50,936 nt of DNA from positions 1 through 50,936 of the forward strand of contig LNEY01000024.1 of NCBI GenBank assembly GCA_001464195.1, in the 5' to 3' direction. How positions within the stretch are numbered: position 1 is the stretch's first letter; each line of letters begins with the position of its first letter. A program made the translations under genes and the position numbers. The DNA comes from Burkholderiales bacterium Ga0077547 (GTDB lineage Bacteria > Pseudomonadota > Gammaproteobacteria > Burkholderiales > Burkholderiaceae_C). Below the pieces are notes generated by a model, which was given only the letters and a program-made list of their open reading frames with translations, ran no database searches and was not told where the DNA came from. This document shows positions 43,374 through 50,936 of the stretch, in pieces.

Positions 43374-43856
43374 ATGTTCCAGTCCCTCAAAGAGTTTTTC
43401 GATGCTGTGCTGTCGCCTTCGGCGTCTGACGATGCGACAGCCACCGAGCACGCCCTTCAACTCGCCACGGCCGTCATGCTGGTCGAGGTGATGCGTGCAG
43501 ACGCCAGCTTCGAGCCCAGCGAACGCGCTGCTGTGCTGACAGCCTTGTGCGAGCGCTTCGCCCTGGCGCAGGACGAGGCGGCGCAGTTGACCGAACTGGC
43601 CGTCACCACCGCGCGCGGCGCCACCGACCTGTTCGCGTTCACCTCGCGCATCAATGAGCACTTCGACATGCCGCAGAAGGTGCGCATGGTCGAGCACCTG
43701 TGGCGCGTGGCGTATGCCGATGGCCACCTGAGCGACCATGAGCGCCATGTGCTGTGGCGAATCGCCGATCTGCTCCATGTGCCACAGGGTGCGTATGTGC
43801 ACGCGCGGTTGCGGGTGCAGGAGGAAATCAAGTCGGCGACGGGCTCCGAAACGTGA
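43374..43856 (+). CDS. TerB-like tellurite-resistance-family protein
   Basis: All-helical protein of 160 aa with the TerB fold pattern: VEVMRADASFEPSERAAVL in the first half and VAYADGHLSDHERHVLWRIADLLHV in the second, each with the acidic metal-binding style DxxxxxxE. TerB proteins occur near membranes in stress responses; stand-alone copies like this are common, and tellurite resistance itself is not implied. ATG 43374 is chosen; an in-frame TTG lies 6 bases upstream. Confidence 0.82.
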   Translation: MFQSLKEFFDAVLSPSASDDATATEHALQLATAVMLVEVMRADASFEPSERAAVLTALCERFALAQDEAAQLTELAVTTARGATDLFAFTSRINEHFDMPQKVRMVEHLWRVAYADGHLSDHERHVLWRIADLLHVPQGAYVHARLRVQEEIKSATGSET

Positions 43857-43906
43857 TCTGTGACGACTGATACGTTTTCAGCTTGATTTCCCCTGCTCGT
43901 GCCCAG

Positions 43907-43930
43907 CCTGTGCACAGGGTTGTACACAGG
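43907..43930. promoter_or_regulatory. Palindrome and DnaA-box-like sequence upstream of dnaB
   Basis: CCTGTGCACAGG (43907-43918) is a perfect 12-base palindrome. It is followed directly by TTGTACACA (43920-43928), which differs from the DnaA-box consensus TTATNCACA at one position. The pair ends 31 bases before the dnaB start and may be an operator or DnaA site. Confidence 0.4.
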
Positions 43931-43961
43931 CGCCCGGCGTGCCGACTCTTATGATCGTCCG

Positions 43962-45386
43962 ATGTCGGCACTGATCTCTTCCCCCCCGTTTTCCAACCCT
44001 TCACCCCGCGGGGATGACGAGGTCGCGCGACTGCGGATCCCGCCGCATTCGATCGAGGCCGAACAGAGCGTGCTGGGCGGCTTGCTGCTCGACAACAGCG
44101 CCTGGGATCGAGCGGGTGACCTGCTCACCGACAGCGACTTCTACCGCTTCGAGCACCGCGCGATCTATGCCGCCATCGGCGCCCTGATCAACGCCAGCAA
44201 GCCGGCCGATGTCATCACGGTGTTCGAGCAGCTGCAAAGCCTGGGCAAGGCCGAGGAGTGCGGAGGGCTGGTGTACCTGAACGCGCTGGCGCAAAGCGTG
44301 CCGAGCGCGGCCAATTTGCGCCGCTATGCCGAGATCGTGCGTGAGCGGGCGGTGCTGCGCAAGCTGGTGTCCGCCAGCGACGAGATCGCCACCAGCGCGT
44401 TCAATCCGCAGGGCAGGGCGGTGTCGGAAATCCTCGACGAGGCCGAGGCGAAGATCTTCAAGATCGGGGAAGAAGGTTCGCGCTCGCGGCAGGGCTTCCA
44501 GTCCATGGATTCGCTGGTCGTGCAACTGCTGGACCGGGTGACCGAGCTGCACGAGAACGGCGCCGAAGAGGTGACCGGTGTGCGCACCGGCTACTTCGAC
44601 CTGGACCGCATGACGGCAGGCTTTCAACCTGGCGACCTGATCGTGCTGGCCGCGCGGCCCTCGATGGGCAAGACCGCGCTGGCGCTCAACATCGCCGAGC
44701 ACGTGGCCGTGCAGGAGGGCCTGCCCGTCGTCATCTTCTCGATGGAAATGGGTGCTGCGCAACTGGCCTTGCGCCTGGTCGGCTCGCTCGGCCGCATCGA
44801 CCAGCAGCACCTGCGCACCGGGGCGCTGAAGGACGACGAATGGGGCCGGTTGACCGAGGCGATCGAGAAGCTCGGCACCGTCAGCATGTTCATCGACGAG
44901 AGCCCGGCGCTGACGCCCAGCGAGTTGCGCGCCCGGGCGAGGCGGCAGGCCCGCCAGTGCGGCAAGCTCGGGTTGATCGTGGTCGACTACCTGCAGCTGA
45001 TGAGCGGCAGTGGCGGCAGCAACGAAGAGAACCGCGCCACGGTGATCGGCGAGATTTCGCGCGGGCTGAAGTCGCTGGCGAAGGAGCTGCAGTGCCCGGT
45101 GATTGCGCTCTCGCAGCTCAACCGCAGCGTCGAGTCACGCACCGACAAGCGGCCGATGATGAGCGATTTGCGGGAGTCGGGCGCGATCGAGCAGGACGCC
45201 GACGTCATCATGTTCATCTACCGCGACGAGTACTACACCAAGGAAGCCTGCAAGGAGCCGGGTGTGGCCGAAGTCATCATCGGCAAGCAGCGCAACGGGC
45301 CAACCGGCACGGTGAAGCTGACCTTCCTGAAGCCGTTGACCAAGTTCGACAACCTGGCGCCGGGCAGCGCCGGTGGCGAGTACTGA
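43962..45386 (+). CDS. dnaB: Replicative DNA helicase DnaB
   Basis: Hexameric replication-fork helicase of 474 aa. The N-terminal DnaB domain begins at LRIPPHSIEAEQSVLGGLLLD (about 25-45). The RecA-like motor has Walker A ARPSMGKTAL (Lys237), IFSMEMGAAQL, the Walker B region LIVVDYLQLM, and LSQLNRSVESR followed by RPMMSDLRESGAIEQDAD. No intein or insertion is present. ATG 43962 is chosen because conserved sequence starts shortly after; longer in-frame readings upstream cross the palindrome at 43907. Confidence 0.96.
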   Translation: MSALISSPPFSNPSPRGDDEVARLRIPPHSIEAEQSVLGGLLLDNSAWDRAGDLLTDSDFYRFEHRAIYAAIGALINASKPADVITVFEQLQSLGKAEECGGLVYLNALAQSVPSAANLRRYAEIVRERAVLRKLVSASDEIATSAFNPQGRAVSEILDEAEAKIFKIGEEGSRSRQGFQSMDSLVVQLLDRVTELHENGAEEVTGVRTGYFDLDRMTAGFQPGDLIVLAARPSMGKTALALNIAEHVAVQEGLPVVIFSMEMGAAQLALRLVGSLGRIDQQHLRTGALKDDEWGRLTEAIEKLGTVSMFIDESPALTPSELRARARRQARQCGKLGLIVVDYLQLMSGSGGSNEENRATVIGEISRGLKSLAKELQCPVIALSQLNRSVESRTDKRPMMSDLRESGAIEQDADVIMFIYRDEYYTKEACKEPGVAEVIIGKQRNGPTGTVKLTFLKPLTKFDNLAPGSAGGEY

Positions 45387-45407
45387 GCGTCAGACCCCGT
45401 GGTCGCT

Positions 45408-47036
45408 TCAGGCGCGCAGTGTCAGGCCGCCCGCAGAGCGTGAGGACGCCTGTCCCAGGCTGACCTGCGTGCCCTGGCTGCAGTAGCGGGCTTTCAACTC
45501 CTGGATCCGCTGTGCCAGTGCCGCATGGTCGGCGATCTTGGCCGCGTGGCGATGCAGCACTGCCGTGGCCAGCTCGATCAGCTTGGCGTTGAGTGTTTCC
45601 AGCCCCTTGGCCATCAACGATTCCACCGCGGCGCCTGGTGACCCGCTCAGGCTGTGCGCCATGGCTTTTTCGGCCATGGTGCTGATGTCGTGCTGCCCTT
45701 CATGGATCAGTGCGGCGTAGACCTTGTCGTTCGCAGCCGCGCCGCACAGCACTTCACACGACGCCTTCGACACGCAATACCGCTGCGCGATCTCGGTGAC
45801 CCAGGACTCGGCCTCTTCCAGCGCGACCTCGTTCTGGCGCATCCGGGCCAGCACCGCAAGCAAGTTGGTGGCCGCCTGCTGGTCGAAGTCTTCGCAGCGG
45901 ATGTCGGCGGCCAGTTCGCGCACGAGACTCGCGCAGTGGGCGAGCTGACGAGCTTGGAGGGCCTGAAGCACGCTGGCCACGCGAAAGAACCGCTGAAGTC
46001 GTGGGCTGTCGCTCTGTCGCTCGTGCGCGAGGGCGAGGTTGGACACGACACGTCCCAGCGCCTTGGTGTCGCGCTTGTCGAAGTGCATCATCGCCAGCAG
46101 CACGAGGCTTTGGCAATCGAACATCTTGGATGTGACCCCCAGCCGTGCCGATCGCTCCAGGGCTTCGGTGGCATCGTCAGTCTGACCCAGGAAGAAGGCC
46201 AGGGTGCCCTGCTTCTGCAGCCGGGTGATGCTGTGCGGTGTGATCGTCGCCGCCGTGCGATAGGTCTCCAGCGCCTCGCCGAGCTGACCCTGCTCGACCT
46301 GCACCTGCCCCAGCACGTCGTAGGCGTCCGCGTAGCCGGGTTGTTCTTCGATCAGGCTGTCGAGTGTTTGGGCGGCGGTTGCCATCTGGCCCACGGCCAG
46401 GTCGATGCGCGCCAAGCCCAGCTTCGCCCAGGCCATGCCCCGTGTCTCGTGGACCGACTGATACAGCGCCCGCGCTGACGCGTGATCACCCACGCGCAAA
46501 AACAGCTCGGCGCCAATGCGCGCGGCATAAAGCCAGAACTCCTCGCGGGCTTGATATCGCGCCTGGCACAGGCGGGCAGCGGTGGTGAAGTCGCTGGCTT
46601 CAATTGCCTTGAAGATGGAGCGCAGCACCTTCTTGCGGTGGCGCGCCTGCAGCACACGTTCTTCGAGTGCGGAGGCCGCATGCGGCTTGATCAGGTAGCT
46701 GTCGAGCGCTGATTCGGCGGCCTCGGCCACCTTGGTGTACGAGCACTCGCCGGTGACCATCACGAACACGGTGGCGTAGGGCAGCAGCTGCGAGCGCCGC
46801 AGGTCGTCGAGCAGATCCTGTCCCGACATCGGCGAATTGTCGAAGTGGTAGTCGCACAGCACGATGTCGAACTCGCGGGTTTCGAGTTCGCGTCGGGCGT
46901 CAGTGACGCGACTGGTCTGCGACACCTGCCCGACGCCAATGTCGCGCAGCATGTTCATCAGGATGCTGCGCGAGGTCGGGTTGCTGTCGATCACCAGCGC
47001 CTTGCAGTCTTCGGCTTCTTGGCGGGTCAAGCGCAT
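45408..47036 (-). CDS. Response regulator with C-terminal TPR-repeat region
   Basis: A 542-aa protein with an N-terminal receiver (about 10-130; Asp62 in IVLCDYHFD, Lys in YLIKPH). A long helical region of tetratricopeptide-like repeats follows (about 145-540), including AWAKLGLARIDLAVGQ, DAYDVLGQVQVEQGQLGEALE and similar units. It has no DNA-binding or enzymatic output, so it presumably acts through protein contacts. It is read toward dnaB (convergent) and is preceded by a strong inverted repeat at 47044-47072. No cognate kinase is adjacent. Confidence 0.87.
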   Translation of the reverse strand: MRLTRQEAEDCKALVIDSNPTSRSILMNMLRDIGVGQVSQTSRVTDARRELETREFDIVLCDYHFDNSPMSGQDLLDDLRRSQLLPYATVFVMVTGECSYTKVAEAAESALDSYLIKPHAASALEERVLQARHRKKVLRSIFKAIEASDFTTAARLCQARYQAREEFWLYAARIGAELFLRVGDHASARALYQSVHETRGMAWAKLGLARIDLAVGQMATAAQTLDSLIEEQPGYADAYDVLGQVQVEQGQLGEALETYRTAATITPHSITRLQKQGTLAFFLGQTDDATEALERSARLGVTSKMFDCQSLVLLAMMHFDKRDTKALGRVVSNLALAHERQSDSPRLQRFFRVASVLQALQARQLAHCASLVRELAADIRCEDFDQQAATNLLAVLARMRQNEVALEEAESWVTEIAQRYCVSKASCEVLCGAAANDKVYAALIHEGQHDISTMAEKAMAHSLSGSPGAAVESLMAKGLETLNAKLIELATAVLHRHAAKIADHAALAQRIQELKARYCSQGTQVSLGQASSRSAGGLTLRA

Positions 47037-47043
47037 GAATGGT

Positions 47044-47072
47044 CGATATCCGGAGTGGGTGACCGGATATCG
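47044..47072. repeat. Strong inverted repeat between dnaJ and the receiver-TPR gene
   Basis: CGATATCCGG (47044-47053) and CCGGATATCG (47063-47072) are perfect 10-base arms around a 9-base loop. No T-run follows on the minus strand, so it is more likely an operator in front of the gene starting at 47036, or a transcript-stabilising hairpin after dnaJ, than an intrinsic terminator. Confidence 0.6.
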
Positions 47073-47085
47073 GCCGGCTATCGGC

Positions 47086-48231
47086 TCACTTGAAGATGTC
47101 TTTGACCCGATCCGACCACGACTTCGAGTTCGGCGAGTGCTTGTCGCCGCCTTTCTGGAACGACTCGTCCAGCTCCTTGAGCAGCTTGCGCTGGTGCTCG
47201 GTCAGCTTGACGGGCGTCTCCACCGTGACATGGCAGTACAGATCGCCGGGGTAGCTCGAGCGCAGGCCCTTGATGCCCTTGCCGCGCAGGCGGAAGGTCT
47301 TGCCGTGCTGGGTGCCCTCGGGCAGGTCGATCTCGGCCTTGCCGTTCAGCGTGGGTACCTGGATCTGCCCGCCGAGTGCTGCCGTGATCATGCTCACCGG
47401 GGCCGTGCAGTGCAGGTCGTCACCGTCGCGCTCGAAGATTTCGTGCTGCTTGACGCGAATCTCGATGTAGAGATCACCCGGAGGGCCGCCATTCGTGCCC
47501 GGCTCGCCGTTGCCCGCGGAGCGAATGCGCATGCCTTCGTTGATGCCGGCCGGAATCTTGACTTCGAGCGTCTTCGACTTCTTGATGCGCCCCTGGCCGC
47601 TGCAGACGGTGCAGGGCTCGGGGATCACCTTGCCAGCGCCGCGGCAGGTCGGGCAGGTCTGCTGGATGCTGAAGAAGCCCTGGCGCATCGTGACCGCACC
47701 CGAGCCATTGCAGCTGCCGCACATCTTGGCGCTGGTGCCCGGCTTGGCGCCGCTGCCCTTGCAGGTTTCGCAGCTGTCATAAGCGGGAATGCGGATCTGG
47801 GTTTCCTTGCCGGCAGCCGCTTCCTCCAGCGTGATCTCCATCTGATACGACAGATCGCTGCCGCGAAACACCTGCTGGCCGCCGCCCCCGCGCCGTTGAC
47901 CACCGCCCCCACCGAAGATGTCGCCGAAGATGTCGCCGAAGGCCTCGGCGAAGCCACCCATGTTGTCGCCCCCCGGGCGAAAGCCGCCACCCATGTTCGG
48001 GTCGACGCCCGCGTGGCCATACTGGTCGTAGGCCGCGCGCTTTTGCACGTCGGACAGCATCTCGTAGGCCTCTTTGGCCTCCTTGAACTTCTCTTCAGCC
48101 TTCTTCGCATCGTCACCCTGATTGCGGTCAGGGTGGTGCTTCATCGCCAGCTTGCGATAGGCCTTCTTGATGTCTTCCTCGGACGCGTTCTTCGCCACGC
48201 CCAGGATTTCGTAGTAATCGCGCTTTGCCAT
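47086..48231 (-). CDS. dnaJ: Chaperone protein DnaJ
   Basis: Hsp40 co-chaperone of 381 aa that delivers clients to DnaK and triggers its ATPase. The J domain starts at [11 protein letters not shown] and holds the HPD motif (MKHHPDRN). A Gly/Phe-rich region follows, then four zinc-binding CxxCxGxG units ([32 protein letters not shown]) and the C-terminal substrate-binding domain. ATG 48231 is the conserved start; an in-frame ATG 15 bases upstream is ignored. Downstream of dnaK on the same strand. Confidence 0.96.
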   Translation of the reverse strand: MAKRDYYEILGVAKNASEEDIKKAYRKLAMKHHPDRNQGDDAKKAEEKFKEAKEAYEMLSDVQKRAAYDQYGHAGVDPNMGGGFRPGGDNMGGFAEAFGDIFGDIFGGGGGQRRGGGGQQVFRGSDLSYQMEITLEEAAAGKETQIRIPAYDSCETCKGSGAKPGTSAKMCGSCNGSGAVTMRQGFFSIQQTCPTCRGAGKVIPEPCTVCSGQGRIKKSKTLEVKIPAGINEGMRIRSAGNGEPGTNGGPPGDLYIEIRVKQHEIFERDGDDLHCTAPVSMITAALGGQIQVPTLNGKAEIDLPEGTQHGKTFRLRGKGIKGLRSSYPGDLYCHVTVETPVKLTEHQRKLLKELDESFQKGGDKHSPNSKSWSDRVKDIFK

Positions 48232-48321
48232 CGAATCATCCGTCACGCCGCAGCGTCTGGTTCAAACAAGAACGCCGCGTGGGGCCTGCACTTGCGCACG
48301 GGCACCCTGACGCGGCGAGGT

Positions 48322-48339
48322 CACCGGGTCGCCCCGGTG
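48322..48339 (-). repeat. Hairpin in the dnaK-dnaJ gap
   Basis: CACCGGG (48322-48328) and CCCGGTG (48333-48339) form a 7-base perfect stem with a 4-base loop in the 130-base gap between dnaK and dnaJ. There is no T-run, so it may slow transcription or protect the dnaK message end rather than terminate fully. Confidence 0.45.
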
Positions 48340-48361
48340 CCGGTGTGTCATCGAGTTCGCG

Positions 48362-50323
48362 TCACTTCTTCTCTTTGACTTCGGTGAACTCGGCATCCAC
48401 CACATTGTCGTCGGCGGGCTTGTCTGACGGCCCAGCCGATTGGGGTCCTGCACCGGCACTTGCACCCGCACCGGCGGCGCCCGCCGATGCCGCTGCCGCC
48501 TGCGCTTCGGCGTAGACCTTTTCGCCGAGCTTCTGGCTGGCCGTCATCAGGGCTTCGGTTGAGGCTTCGATGGTGGCTTGGTCTTCGCTGGACAGCGCGG
48601 CTTCAGCGTCCTTCAAAGCGGTCTCGATCTTCTCCTTCTCGCCAGCGTCGAGCTTGTCGCCATGCTCGGCCAGGCTCTTCTTGACGCTGTGGATCATCGC
48701 GTCGGCCGAGTTGCGCGCCTGGATCAGGCCGAGCTTCTTCTTGTCCTCGGCGGCATTCAGCTCGGCGTCCTTCACCATCTGCTGGATCTCGGCTTCGCTC
48801 AGACCCGAGTTGGCCTTGATGGTGATCTTGTTTTCCTTGCCGGTGCCCTTGTCCTTGGCGCCCACGTGCAGGATGCCGTTGGCATCGATGTCGAAGCTGA
48901 CCTCGATCTGCGGTGTGCCACGTGGTGCCGGCGGAATGCCCTCGAGGTTGAACTCGCCCAGGCTCTTGTTGCCAGACGCCATCTCGCGCTCGCCCTGGTA
49001 GACCTTGATCGTCACGGCGGGCTGGTTGTCGTCGGCGGTCGAGAAGGTCTGCGAGAACTTGGTCGGGATGGTCGTGTTCTTGGCGATCATCTTCGTCATC
49101 ACGCCACCCAGCGTCTCGATGCCAAGCGACAGCGGTGTCACGTCGAGCAGCAGCACGTCGGTGCGGTCACCGGCGAGCACCTGGCCCTGGATGGCCGCGC
49201 CCACGGCCACGGCTTCGTCCGGGTTCACGTCCTTGCGCGGGTCGCGGCCGAAGAACTCCTTCACCTTTTCCTGCACCTTGGGCATGCGGGTCATGCCACC
49301 GACCAGGATCACGTCGTTGATGGCGCTCACGGCAATGCCGGCGTCCTTGATCGCGGTGCGGCACGGCGCGATGGTGCGCTCGATCAGGTCTTCGACCAGC
49401 GCTTCCAGCTTGGCGCGGCTGAGCTTGATGTTCAGGTGCTTCGGGCCGCTCGCGTCGGCGGTCACGTAAGGCAGGTTGATGTCGGTCTGCGCACCGCTGG
49501 AGAGTTCGATCTTGGCTTTCTCGGCCGCTTCCTTCAGGCGTTGCAGTGCGAGCACGTCCTTGCCCAGATCAACGCCTTGCTCCTTCTTGAACTCGGCAAT
49601 GATGTAGTCGATGATGCGTTGGTCGAAGTCCTCGCCGCCCAGGAAGGTGTCGCCGTTGGTGGACAGCACTTCGAACTGTTTCTCGCCATCGACATCGGCG
49701 ATTTCGATGATCGACACGTCGAAGGTGCCGCCGCCGAGGTCATAGACGGCGATCTTGCGGTCGCCTTTTTCGTTCTTGTCGAGGCCGAAGGCGAGTGCCG
49801 CGGCGGTCGGCTCGTTGATGATGCGCTTGACGTCCAGGCCGGCGATGCGGCCGGCGTCTTTCGTCGCCTGGCGCTGCGCGTCGTTGAAGTAGGCGGGCAC
49901 CGTGATCACTGCTTCGGTGACCGTTTCGCCAAGATAGTCCTCAGCGGTCTTCTTCATCTTGCGCAGGATTTCAGCGCTGACCTGCTGTGGTGCAATCTTC
50001 TGACCACGCACCTCGACCCACGCATCACCGTTGTCGGCCGCGGCGATCGTGTAGGGCATCAGGTCGATGTCCTTTTGCACTTCCTTCTCGGTGAACTTGC
50101 GGCCGATCAGTCGCTTCACCGCGTACAGCGTGTTCTTGGGGTTGGTCACCGCCTGGCGCTTGGCCGAGGCACCGACGAGGATCTCGCCGCTCTCCTGGTA
50201 GGCAACGATCGATGGCGTGGTGCGCGCACCTTCGCTGTTTTCGATCACCTTGGTGGTGTTGCCTTCCATGATCGACACGCATGAGTTGGTGGTGCCGAGG
50301 TCGATACCGATGATTTTTGCCAT
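48362..50323 (-). CDS. dnaK: Chaperone protein DnaK (Hsp70)
   Basis: Hsp70 chaperone of 653 aa. It starts [15 protein letters not shown], with the phosphate-binding loop, and contains the Hsp70 signatures [13 protein letters not shown] and [14 protein letters not shown]. The linker [18 protein letters not shown] leads to the substrate-binding domain. The acidic C terminus ends EFTEVKEKK after an Ala/Gly-rich stretch. ATG 50323 has AGGAGA 9 bases upstream. It lies between grpE and dnaJ, and heat-shock control is expected from the family, though the operon promoter lies outside the window. Confidence 0.97.
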   Translation of the reverse strand: MAKIIGIDLGTTNSCVSIMEGNTTKVIENSEGARTTPSIVAYQESGEILVGASAKRQAVTNPKNTLYAVKRLIGRKFTEKEVQKDIDLMPYTIAAADNGDAWVEVRGQKIAPQQVSAEILRKMKKTAEDYLGETVTEAVITVPAYFNDAQRQATKDAGRIAGLDVKRIINEPTAAALAFGLDKNEKGDRKIAVYDLGGGTFDVSIIEIADVDGEKQFEVLSTNGDTFLGGEDFDQRIIDYIIAEFKKEQGVDLGKDVLALQRLKEAAEKAKIELSSGAQTDINLPYVTADASGPKHLNIKLSRAKLEALVEDLIERTIAPCRTAIKDAGIAVSAINDVILVGGMTRMPKVQEKVKEFFGRDPRKDVNPDEAVAVGAAIQGQVLAGDRTDVLLLDVTPLSLGIETLGGVMTKMIAKNTTIPTKFSQTFSTADDNQPAVTIKVYQGEREMASGNKSLGEFNLEGIPPAPRGTPQIEVSFDIDANGILHVGAKDKGTGKENKITIKANSGLSEAEIQQMVKDAELNAAEDKKKLGLIQARNSADAMIHSVKKSLAEHGDKLDAGEKEKIETALKDAEAALSSEDQATIEASTEALMTASQKLGEKVYAEAQAAAASAGAAGAGASAGAGPQSAGPSDKPADDNVVDAEFTEVKEKK

Positions 50324-50422
50324 GTCGAAATCTCCTGAATGTTGAAACTGGCTTGATGGCAAGTTGTGGATAACTTGCGCGTTTTTCAAGGGGCTGCGCG
50401 CAGCCGACCGGTCAATTGACCG

Positions 50423-50936
50423 CTATTTCGGCGCTGTGACCGTGACCAGTGCAGGGCGCAGCACGCGGTCTGAAATCAGGTAGCCCTTTTGCAGCACGGC
50501 GACGACGGTGTTGGCTTCCTGGTCGGCCGGCACCACGCTGATGGCCTGATGCTGATGTGGGTCGAACTTCGCGCCGGCGGCGGGATTGATCTCGATGACC
50601 CGATTGCGCTCCAGCGCGCTGGCAAGCTGTCGCAGGGTGGCGTGCACGCCCTCAAGCAGTTGTTCAGCCGTTGCGCTGGGCAGGGCGATCGCTGCTTCCA
50701 GGCTGTCCTTCACGGGTAACAGGCTCTCTGCGAAACCTTCAACTGCGAACTTGCGTGCCTTGGAGATTTCGTCTTCCGCGCGGCGGCGGGTGTTCTCGGC
50801 CTCGGCCTTGGCGCGCAGGTAGGCGTCGGCCACCTCCGCGTGTTTGGCCTCCAACTCGGCGAGCTTCGAGCTGGCGTCAGAGGCGGTGCCATCGGCTGCT
50901 GACGGGCCGTTGGCGTTGTGATGGTTCGACGGATCG
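50423..50936 (-). CDS. grpE: Nucleotide exchange factor GrpE (start beyond window end)
   Basis: GrpE drives ADP release from DnaK. The C-terminal 170 or so residues are present: a long N-terminal coiled coil ([23 protein letters not shown]), then [24 protein letters not shown] and the beta-domain ending [13 protein letters not shown] and [17 protein letters not shown]. The reading frame stays open to base 50936, so the start lies outside. The gap to dnaK is 99 bases and holds a 14-base palindrome (50392-50405). Confidence 0.95.
   Translation of the reverse strand, partial: DPSNHHNANGPSAADGTASDASSKLAELEAKHAEVADAYLRAKAEAENTRRRAEDEISKARKFAVEGFAESLLPVKDSLEAAIALPSATAEQLLEGVHATLRQLASALERNRVIEINPAAGAKFDPHQHQAISVVPADQEANTVVAVLQKGYLISDRVLRPALVTVTAPK

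Noticed and set aside
48578..50284. 568-codon plus-strand frame opposite dnaK
   Set aside because: Antisense shadow of an unmistakable dnaK; composition is Leu/Val/His-rich without any domain.
50392..50405. 14-base palindrome between grpE and dnaK as a terminator
   Set aside because: Self-complementary but without loop or T-run; short GC palindromes are common in this DNA.

Overview
The window is GC-rich DNA, gene-dense on both strands, with no insertion sequence, phage or CRISPR array that I can see. Gene content and protein style point to a Burkholderiales betaproteobacterium of the Rubrivivax/Leptothrix/Roseateles type. The evidence is the grpE-dnaK-dnaJ order, a DUF6502/DUF5666 pair, VF530 beside dctA, and thiD facing thiOSGE. 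A BciA-type 8-vinyl reductase (19763-20791) suggests a bacteriochlorophyll-making phototroph; that lifestyle is an inference from one gene.

Region 1 (1-15291, all plus strand) is the most unusual part: one long run of tightly packed genes, most overlapping by 4-13 bases. Its core is four consecutive genes in the order of the bacterial coenzyme M (2-mercaptoethanesulfonate) pathway known from Xanthobacter autotrophicus Py2. They are a ComA-type phosphosulfolactate synthase, two aspartase/fumarase-superfamily lyases and a D-cysteine-desulfhydrase-like PLP enzyme. Around them lie a TPP-dependent E1 alpha/beta pair, a MetE-fold zinc protein resembling epoxyalkane:CoM transferase, a free-standing 78-residue lipoyl domain and a two-subunit CoA-transferase-fold protein whose catalytic Glu54 is Ala. 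There is also an unrecognised 300-residue protein, an ADP-forming acyl-CoA ligase, a CoA-acylating aldehyde dehydrogenase and a CoA-disulfide-reductase-like flavoprotein. I read this as a cluster that makes coenzyme M and uses it to break down a small molecule. The substrate is not visible, and no monooxygenase or short-chain dehydrogenase lies in the window. The E1 alpha reading frame has an apparent frameshift.

Region 2 (15482-20791) has a cytochrome b561, a DUF6502 regulator-like protein behind a perfect 10-bp-arm palindrome, its DUF5666 lipoprotein partner, an MDR-family oxidoreductase and bciA. Region 3 (20807-32109) is rich in signalling. A PotD-like binding protein is coupled to a membrane diguanylate cyclase. 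A second set has a PleD-like diguanylate cyclase, a receiver-PAS protein, a periplasmic binding protein and a hybrid histidine kinase ending in an HPt domain. ChrA and a hydroxyglutarate-oxidase-like flavoprotein lie between the two sets.

Region 4 (32162-43018) is mostly housekeeping: VF530 and dctA, thiD opposite thiO-thiS-thiG-thiE, a type II haloacid dehalogenase, DAHP synthase, tRNA-Asn with a good terminator, modABC and a small conserved-looking protein. Region 5 (43152-50936) has a small basic ORF, a TerB-like protein, dnaB, a receiver-TPR protein, dnaJ, dnaK and the truncated grpE.
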